A stretch of DNA of 64,000 nucleotides. Source: Dermatophagoides farinae (lineage: Eukaryota > Arthropoda > Arachnida > Sarcoptiformes > Pyroglyphidae). The notes beneath the pieces are model-generated. The model saw only the letters and a list, made by a program, of their open reading frames with translations, ran no database searches and was not told the origin of the DNA. Within the stretch, counting starts at the first letter, position 1, and each line of letters starts with the position of its first letter. The stretch covers positions 1,636,001 through 1,700,000 of the forward strand of contig NC_134680.1 in the NCBI RefSeq assembly GCF_024713945.1, given 5' to 3'. Positions 55,501 through 64,000 of the stretch are shown piece by piece. The translations under genes were made by a program, and so were the position numbers.

Positions 55501-58500
55501 CATGTAATTGCAAATGGTCACTGATAGTTTGTGTGCCTTCGCAATTTTTCTTCTTTTTTTTGCTTTTGAAAAATAAAAATTCTTTCATTTCATTTATATT
55601 ATGGTTCAATTTACCCTTTATGATTATTATTGAGTACCGATAATTTTTATTATTATTATTATTAACTCCATATGTTTGTTTTGCAATATTATATTGCAAT
55701 GTAGTCTCAATTTTTCAAAAAAAAACTAAAAAAAAATTCTTCAATTCATATTCATAACATTTTAGTGTGGCATAAGTTTTTTTCTGCCATGTTAAACTAA
55801 AGCCATATTTGGTATGTATTCACCTATCAATGATGATGATGATGATGGAACTAATTAGACAGCACTTTTTTCCTTTTTTTTGGTTATCCAAAATGTGCAT
55901 AACGAATCCATTAATTATGGAGAAAATTTTTTTTTTGTTGTTTTATTTCTCATTTCCAAACTAAACTAAACTAAACTAATTGCTTGCCTGTTTATACGGA
56001 TATTAATTGTAAACAGCAGCTATATGTATCGAGATTCTCAGCCATTTTTTTTTTTGTTTTGGTTTCGGTAAAACTTTCTCAACTAGCTCATCATCCCCAT
56101 TTCTAATAATAATAACTATTGGATAGATAATTTCTTCATCACTTTCATAATCATCATCATCATCATCAAAGGATCAACTATCATTATTATGATTATAATG
56201 ATGATTGGGATCAAGTACAGAATTATTGTTGCTGTTCCAATTGGATCTTGATGTTCATTTACCATCATCATCATCATCATCATCATAATGATTATCATTA
56301 TGATCAATGACATGATATGAGTGAAACAAAAAAAATGAGAAAAAAACGTTAACTTTTCTGGTTTTTTTTCTTCTTTTTGATTCTAATAGTTTTTTTTCGC
56401 TCTATCTCGCTCTCTCTTGTTTGCAACATATGATATCCAATTACATACACATTGAATTGGCCCCAAAAAAAAACTTTTACATCTAAATTGCTCTCACTCT
56501 CTACATTACATTATACTTTATTATTAGCGCGGTCTTCGTCCATTTAGAGTTCCTAATTTTCTTTTTCATTTTTTTTTTTTTTTTTTGATTGTTGATATCT
56601 TCTTGATAGATCTCATCTTTATGAAACGATTGAACAGATGAATCTTTATCTCGTTCATTTTTCTCTCTTTTTCTTTTTTTCTGGATTAAACTTTCAAACC
56701 TTCTTATTCTTTGATCATCGTTTATCGTTTTGAAATCGTCGTTATAAATCGAAACACACACACACACACATACACACACGATCGATTGTTTCGATCCATT
56801 CATCGTTTTTGATGTTTATTCTGATTCTTATAAAGAATTTCGTGCTTGTATGTGCAATTGTTCCATGTGTGTGTGTGTGTGTGTTTTTGCCCAATATGTT
56901 ACCCAACTTAAATATGTGACGTGTGGTGCCTTGGCAAAAAAAACTAATTGCCATCAATTCGCTATTAATGTGTCCAGCATTTTCTTTTTTTTTGGTGTTT
57001 GACATGTCAAACAAACGTGCCCAATTTCTAACAAAAATGATGAAAAAAAAATAAATAAATAAGCTGACTCGAGCATGTTTCATCATCATCATCATCATAA
57101 TGATGATGATGTTTGACTATTCTGTATTGAATCGTTTCGATTGTATTCAAGACTAATTACCATTCTGAAAAAAAACAATAACAAATAACATGATTGATCC
57201 GAATAGCACACACAATCTTCTATTTGATCTTTAAATGTCGTATAGTTTTCGATGCTTTTGTGCAACACCAACCACTGCCACAAATGGTTATTTTTTACTA
57301 CCCAATTCGATTTGATTGAATCCACATACACACACACACATTATTCATCATTATTATTTAGCATATATTGATTGAATGTATTCTGAATGAAAAATCTGAA
57401 TAAACAGTGTTTAACATTTCCCTTATAAATGATAATGATAATAAATCATTTCATTCTGATCATGAAGTCAAGTGAAATAAGTATAATCGAAAAAAAAATC
57501 AATCACCAACAACAATCCGTTATACATGAATGAATGTTTTGAAAAATAATTTTTAATATATATCGATAGACATAATCATCATCGTCTTAATTTATTTGAT
57601 CAATAACTTTTTCAAACTGATTTCTTCAATCTAAACATTCATTCATTCATTTATTTATTCGTTATCGGGTTAAGATTTACCGGTAAAACATTCCACAACA
57701 ATTGTGGTATGCTGCTCATCATCATCATCATCATCTGCAAATCTCGACACAATCATTCTTTTTATCTTGCGATGGTTTCACTGTATATATACTGAATCCA
57801 ATCTATCTTATTCTATCTTTCGGTGATAAATTGTTTTTCACATCAAAAAATTTTTTTTTTTCTATTCATGTGCATCTTAATCTGTCTCCAATTTGTATTT
57901 CTTCTATGTATACCCCGTGTATAACCCCCCACACACAAACACCACAACGACCATTATTCATATTGAACAGCCATTTTTTTTCTTTTTTTTTCGCTGTGTG
58001 TTCACATCATACACCTGACAAGATTGAAAGTAATTTATTATTATGAAAAACAACAACAGCAGCAGATATAGTATACATTCAGTCATTCATTCACATTCTC
58101 CTAACTAAATAATAATGAAGTAATTACTTAGCACATAGAATTTGTATAATGGCAAATGTAAAACTTTATCAGGAAAGAAAAAATCACAGGAAACAACTTT
58201 ATCATCACCGTTGTCGTTATTATTATTATTATTATTATCGTTTGGATTCAATCAATTCAGCGTATGTGTGTGTGTGCCAGTGGCTCCTATTATTCTTCTT
58301 TTTCTTACAGTTTCAATCATCTTTCAAATGTTCCATTCATTCATTCATTTGTTTCATTCCGGTTTTTTTTATTTTCTCATGTTTTCTTTCTAAAAGAAGA
58401 AAATTTCTGTTTTTTTTTGGGTTGGTTGGTTGTTTGATTGCAGTCACTAGCAGCAGCAGCTTGAATGAGTTAATTATTTCAATTCCTTGTTAACCGATGT

Positions 58501-61500
58501 TTGATGTTGGCTGCTTTTCTTTCGTTTTTTTTTTTACTTTCATTCGTTTTATACTCATATGTTCCATCATCATCATCTTAATGTTTTTTGAACACTTTTA
58601 CTGCTGTGGCCAAACACTTGTGTTTTGTTGGATCGACATTTTTTTTTCATTCTCCATCATCTTAGGTTCTTTTTCAACATTGATGTAGGGGATAGTGGAG
58701 AGGGGTCATGTGTTTGCTCAATACACACACACACACACACACGCTTTCCTTTTTTTGGTCTCGGTTTTTTTTTTTTGGTTAGAAATGAATCCTTTGGGTA
58801 TTCTGTGTGGTGTGTATGTGTGTGTGTGTTTGTATATCGAGACATTCAATTGGCAATGAATTGAAAGGAATTGTATGAATGAATGAAATGAATGCAAAAA
58901 CAGAAAAGTCATCCACAGAAACAAATGAACAACAACAACAACTAATCAAATAAGAAGAATCAAACAGAAAAAAAATAAACGGGCAACTTTTGAATTTACG
59001 AAGAATTTTCATTCACACACACATACGAACACTTGACTATTTTCACATTTAAATATTTGCTTAGAAAAAAAAGAATACAATGAAAAGAATCAGACAGTTT
59101 TGTTTGCTGTCTACAAAACCAAAATCAACGAATAAAAAAAAATGGTATAAATTCCAAACTTATTGCATATTCAATATAGATGAGTAAAAGAAGTAGGAAA
59201 AGAATCGACATTCAAAATTTGCACCCATCGATTGCCATTCATTGTAGGTAATAATTTCTTTTTGTATTTGCTAGTGTCGATGTGTTTGATAATTAAATTA
59301 AAATTCCAATGTTTATCTTTGTTTGTGTTTTGTTTTTGCTTTTGATTTTTTTTTTTGATCCGAAAATCTGCATATATTTGAGATATGATAAAGATAATAA
59401 AGGAAGAGATAGTGTTAAATGTATAATTAGATTATCACATGTGTGATTATAGCTCAAAGCATACTCTGATTATAATGTTGATGTGTTGGTTGTGGTGGTG
59501 GTGGTGGTGGTGGTGGTGGTGGTGGTGGTGGTGGTATTTGTAATCAATCATACAACGGTCCATACGTATTTTTGTTATACGGATCTTGAACGTCAATCAT
59601 ATCATGGATTATAACAAGTTCAAATAGACAATGTTGAATACAAGTAAAAACACAACGGAAATACCATGTGTGCTATTTATCCGACAATATGATTATCAAC
59701 ATCATCAGAATTTGATTGAATCAATCAAATTTTTTGAAAAGAAAAATGATTGAATGAATGAATGAAAAAAAAAGATTTGTAACAATTTAGTTCGATTCGG
59801 TTTGGATCAATCAAAAAAGAAAGAAAAAAAATACCGAATCTTTTGTATCAAGACAGTCAGTGTTTGTGTGTGTGTGTGTGTGTGTGTGAGTGTGTTGAAT
59901 ATGTCTTATGATGTAAACCCGAAATTCTTTCAGTCAATCATAATAATCGATTTTTTTTCGTAAGCTTAAATAACATCATTATTAACATCACGACCAAGAA
60001 GAAATTATTGACTGAAATGAAGTGAAGAAATCCAATGAACAACCATAAGAAGAAGTGTTTATGAACACATATGTTTTGTATTTACATGCATACTTACTGA
60101 ATTCTTTCAAAATTGAATGTTTAAATTATTTTTTTTTCACAAATTTTTTAATATAAACAAATATACAAAACTACTAAATCCAATTGGATAATTGGATTCA
60201 AATTGAGAATAATGATTGAATCAAAGATTATAAACAACAATGATGATGATGTTCGTCCTGCTCGATTCATATAACATGCTTTTTATCAATTTTTATCAAT
60301 GACCTAAAACCGAATATCAATACAATCAATCGATAATCTGATCGAACTTTGTTACACACACACACATACCAATGATTGATTGATTGACCATCATCGAATC
60401 TTGTTTATTTATTTTTAAAATGTCACATTGTTGTTTGTTTGTTGTGAATTTATGTTTTGTTCCCAATGAAAAGAAAGGTCAAATGTGAAATTTTCTTCAA
60501 TTGCTCGGTTCATTTGAAAATGTTTGTGTATGTGAGTTTGTGTGTTTATCATAATCAAAATGGACAATCAATATAAACAACAACAACAACGACAACAACA
60601 ACAACAAGATTGATGCTATTGTTATTGTTGATGAAGACATCGATCGATCGATCGATTCGATTCAATTCAATTCAATTCAATTTCTTTATTTCCTATATAT
60701 TCTATTGGATACAATTTTTTTCCGTTTCTAGTTTTTTCTATTTGATCATTTCAAGTGATTTCATTTTGCCCATTCATTTTATATAAATACAAAATGACGA
60801 CGACAACGACAAAACGACTATAGACCCATTATTTATTGATTTATACCAAATTTTTTTTTCTTTGTGAAAAAACGTAAAAATAAAATTCGATTTCCGAAAT
60901 ATAATTTTTTTTTTTTTTTGAAAATCGAAATAAAATATAAGCATAAAGTGAAATGAACATCATCATCATCATCAGCAGTAGCAGTAGCGACAAGCATTTA
61001 ATAATGATGATGACATTTGAAACACGCAAAATTCTTTATATTGCGTGTGTGAGGGTGGATGGTTGTGTTTGTTGTATTCGTAGAATTACACTGAGTGTGA
61101 AACAATGAAAATAACCGTAAAAATTTTCCTATATTGATTCTATTTCTATTGTATTTTTTTGCAGAGAAATAGAATCATCAGACTGCAGATTGAGGTATCG
61201 TGATATGAATTTCTGAATGGGAATTGTGAGGAAAAAAAAAGAAATTCTTATTCGATTGAACGATACCGATCGATCGATCGACCAGGCAACCAAAAGTATG
61301 ATTTTTTTGGATTAGTTTTATGTGTCAGATGCTTGGTAGTAGTTTTATTCTGTTGTTGTTGTCGGTGGTCGACTTATTGCTTGGTCGATGTCGATGTCGA
61401 TTTGTGTATAGTGTTAACTAGCAGTTGGCGCCTTCAGAAAATAATGCCAACAAAATAACCAGAACCGAATGATGATGATGATGACGGTATATGTGTGTAT

Positions 61501-64000
61501 TCGACGAATCCAAATAATGCAAAAAAACCCGAAAACGATGGGAGCCAATTTCGCGTGTAAAACTTTACGGGGGTGCGTGATAATAAAAATCTCACAACGA
61601 GAATGGAATGAAACAAAAGTTCCATTCTATACACAGGAAAAAACAACAGTAACAGCAGTTTCTTCTATGTTTTGACTATGAAAATAGGAAAAAAAATCAA
61701 CCAGTTTTCGTTTTTGGTGCTGGTCGCGAATCGACGGTGTTGGTGGTAATAAGCTTTCTTATGAATGAAATTGAAAAAACAATCATTTTACTGCTTCATT
61801 GAATTCAAAGGTGGTTACACAAACCCACCACACACACAAACGATTGTTACACTCTTGATTTTTTGGATCGACCGAAACGAAAACAAAATAACCAGAAACT
61901 GTTTTGATTTTTTTTATTTTGATTTTGATTTTCACTTTCAAATCTTTAGCTTTTACCAAAAAAGGGGCGGGTGTGTGTGTGCGCTTTGTTCTTATACCAT
62001 ACTATGTAGTATTATTATTATAAAGAATATTCTTTGCCAAAATCTCGTTTTACTTAAATGTGGAGAAGCGGAGAGAAAGAAAATGTAAAAAAAAAATATT
62101 AAGAACCACACACACACACACACACACACACATACAACGAAGACATAAGTCTTTTGAATACTAATAATAATAATAATCATAACAAACATGGTTGATTCTG
62201 GTTTTTTCATTTCATTTCATTTCACGTTGCCATTAAATTGGATTTATATAAACGACGACGACGACGACAACGACGAAAAATGGCACGGCCCCTTGCTGAT
62301 ACGATATAGGGATTTTCTTTTTTTTTTTAACTGTACATATTTCATTGGGCGCCAATGATGATTTTCGTTCTAATTCTTTTCCATTGGATGATGATGATGA
62401 TGGTATTAATAATATGATTAGAAGAAAAAAAACGACAACGATGATCGAACGTGAAAGACTTTAATCATCATTAATACATCATTCAAAGTTTTTTTTTTGA
62501 AAAATAAAAATCCATTATATTCGTAGAGACCCAAACGAAGCAAACAAAACTGAAAACGAGACAAAAAAAACCAATTGGCAATCAATGAAATTTTTTTTTC
62601 ATTTTAGTTTTCTTTCCCCCCCCCCTCACAACAAGTTTTTTTCTTGTTGTTATTATGGTGAATTGTATGTCATAAAAGAAAAATAATACATCCATTGAAA
62701 ATAATGGCTTTTATGTCTCCAAACATACACACACACGCACACAATGGGTGTAAATTCGTGTGAATAGAATCTCAGAATCTCAAAATGACATGGAATTTTA
62801 TTTGAATTTATTTATCATGAAAATAATAAACATTATGGATCAATGGGGCAAATAGGATGATGGACAAAATTCTTAAATTCTTATTTTCTTCATTTCACAA
62901 TTTAACTTGACATTTTTGTTTCTATTGTTTCACTGTATAAGAATTTGATTTTGTTGAATATATAATTTTCATTCTAGATATTTCCATCGTTATCATTTAA
63001 ATTAAATATTAATTAGATATTATTATTACTTTTGAAATCATTCTGGCAACAGCAGCAGAAAAAAAAATTTAAGAATCTGGTTTTTTCAACAACAACAACA
63101 ACAACAACGAATAAAGAGAAAAAAAAAGAAAATTCTGGTTCTGAAAAGGAAACAAAACAAGAAAAAACAAAAAAATAACGAAAAGATAAGCTTTAAAAGA
63201 AGATGAAAAAAAAATTTCTCTATAATTGAATTGAGTTTTTTTTTCAAGTTCTGTGCTTGCTTGCTCGCTTGTTGGGCCACTGTGTGTGTATGTGTGTCTG
63301 TTATTTAAAATTATCTTGACTTTTTTTTCTTCCTTTTCTTGTTATTATTATTATTATTTTAAAGAAAAAAGAAAGAGAATTTTGTTTCAATGAAAAATTC
63401 TTTCAATAAAATGATCCATCTTTATTTGCTTCAAGCACAATACATACATCTGTATTATTTCAAAAATGAAGCTATGGTTTTGTTTTTTTTTCAATGTTTT
63501 CTATTGGATGAATTTCATTTCACACTTGAACTGTTGTTGGTTTTTTTGCAACTGAATTTTCTTTTTAAATTTTTTTCCGTTTAAGAATTGAAGTTTTGTA
63601 AAAAAAATGATAATTGAATTTGTTTTTTTTTCTTTTTTGAATTGGACAATTGTCATTCAATTTTCATTTTTTTTTCTGTCTTTTTTTTTCTCTCATTTTT
63701 GCATAGATAAACAACATGGCCAACAACAACAACAACAATTACGACCACCAAGAATTAAAGAACATCCTACTAGTATGGTTGTTAAAAAACATGAACCAGT
63801 ACAATTAAATTGTAAAGCTGATGGTAATCCACCGCCAATTATTGAATGGTAATTTATTTATTTATTTTTTTTTAATAGTTGTTCATAATCAATAATCGAT
63901 ATTGATTTTCAAAATTATCAGGTATAAAGATAATGTAAAAGTAGAACCATCACCATCATCAAATCCAATGATATTAGGTGATTCATTATTCTTTCTACAT
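38394..64000 (+). CDS. robo: Second Roundabout-family receptor (Robo B), 5' part only, runs off the window
   Basis: Three exons are visible: 38394-38586 (signal peptide), 63707-63848 and 63922 to the window edge (Ig1). The signal exon ends in phase 1 with a single G. The next exon begins AT, giving Asp and then a Gln-rich linker before RPPRIKEHP. Ig1 continues [20 protein letters not shown], then a Trp codon split by a 73-nt intron, then [10 protein letters not shown]. Both splice phases and the Ig1 sequence closely match Robo A, so this is a tandem paralogue and presumably also a Slit receptor. The link across 25 kb rests on phase, strand, order and the signal-peptide character, not on transcript data. 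The rest of the gene lies to the right of the window. Confidence 0.85.
39983..40010. repeat. (CA)14 microsatellite
   Basis: Uninterrupted CA run in Robo B intron 1. Confidence 0.9.
48190..48236. repeat. TTG/TTA trinucleotide array
   Basis: About 15 TTG-type units with two TTA interruptions in Robo B intron 1. Confidence 0.88.
52468..52495. repeat. (CA)14 microsatellite
   Basis: Uninterrupted CA run in Robo B intron 1. Confidence 0.9.
59492..59535. repeat. (GTG)n/(GGT)n trinucleotide array, about 15 units
   Basis: A perfect 44-bp array on the + strand, which is also the sense strand of the intron. GGT repeats have closely spaced GG pairs and can form two-tier G-quadruplexes in DNA or RNA. 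Confidence 0.92.
59865..59888. repeat. (TG)12 microsatellite
   Basis: TG run in Robo B intron 1, continued after one GAG interruption. Confidence 0.88.
62107..62132. repeat. (CA)13 microsatellite
   Basis: CA run near the 3' end of Robo B intron 1. Confidence 0.9.
62616..62625. repeat. Poly-C tract (C10)
   Basis: Rare C homopolymer in otherwise AT-rich intronic DNA. Confidence 0.9.
63707..63848 (+). CDS. robo: Robo B exon 2: Gln-rich linker and first half of Ig1
   Basis: The acceptor TTTTTGCATAG gives [12 protein letters not shown] and then [16 protein letters not shown] and the first Ig cysteine in VQLNCKADG. The donor falls after TG of the Trp codon (GAATG|GTAATT), exactly as in Robo A. 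Confidence 0.93.
63922..64000 (+). CDS. robo: Robo B exon 3: second half of Ig1, cut by the window edge
   Basis: The acceptor AAATTATCAG precedes 63922. The exon completes Trp and reads [15 protein letters not shown], then GDSLFFLH at the edge. The second Ig1 cysteine must lie just outside the window. Confidence 0.92.

Larger units (their letters stand above)
38587..63706 (+). other. Robo B intron 1 (about 25.1 kb)
   Basis: Inferred from the phase-1 donor at 38587 (GTATGT) and the phase-matching acceptor GCATAG before 63707. It contains many CA/TG, GAT/ATC, TTG/CAA and A/T tracts, a (GGT) run of 44 bp and a C10 run. No nested gene is supported on either strand: the open frames are short and mostly repeat-derived. 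Long first introns often hold enhancers, but none can be shown here. Confidence 0.75.

Noticed and set aside
1-64000. tRNA, rRNA, transposon or CRISPR features
   Set aside because: I looked for TPsiC-like motifs, long terminal inverted repeats, reverse transcriptase or transposase frames and spaced direct repeats and saw none; the repeats present are simple microsatellites. Subtle elements could escape reading by eye.

Overview
This is a eukaryotic window: AT-rich DNA saturated with CA/TG, ATC/GAT and TTG/CAA microsatellites and T/A homopolymers. It carries spliced animal genes with many very short GT-AG introns (65-108 nt). The small introns, AT bias and repeat style suggest a compact arthropod genome, most likely an acariform (astigmatan, dust-mite-like) mite. 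The species is an inference and cannot be proved from this window alone.

Only two genes can be supported, both on the + strand and both Roundabout (Robo) axon-guidance receptors. Robo A occupies 17425-25998. Nine exons join in phase into about 1363 residues with the canonical Robo order: five Ig domains, three fibronectin type III domains, one transmembrane helix and a long low-complexity cytoplasmic tail. Its signal-peptide exon is not securely found; it lies upstream, either in 1-17424 or outside the window. One weak candidate ends at 2305.

Robo B is a tandem paralogue in the same orientation. Its signal-peptide exon (38394-38586) is followed by an intron of about 25.1 kb. The Ig1 exons then begin at 63707 and 63922, and the gene runs off the right edge. 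Exon 2 of A and B share both splice phases, including a Trp codon split by the intron, and nearly the same Ig1 start ([17 protein letters not shown]).

Layout: 1-17424 is non-coding DNA, probably intron 1 and/or the 5' flank of Robo A; 17425-25998 is Robo A; 25999-38304 is its 3' UTR and the intergenic spacer; 38305-38586 is the Robo B 5' exon; 38587-63706 is the giant Robo B intron 1; 63707-64000 is the start of Robo B Ig1. In other animals Robo receptors bind secreted Slit through the N-terminal Ig domains and steer axons and migrating cells. Two adjacent copies suggest a diversified Slit receptor set. I saw no tRNA, rRNA, transposon, CRISPR array or second gene family. Most other open frames are translations of microsatellites.
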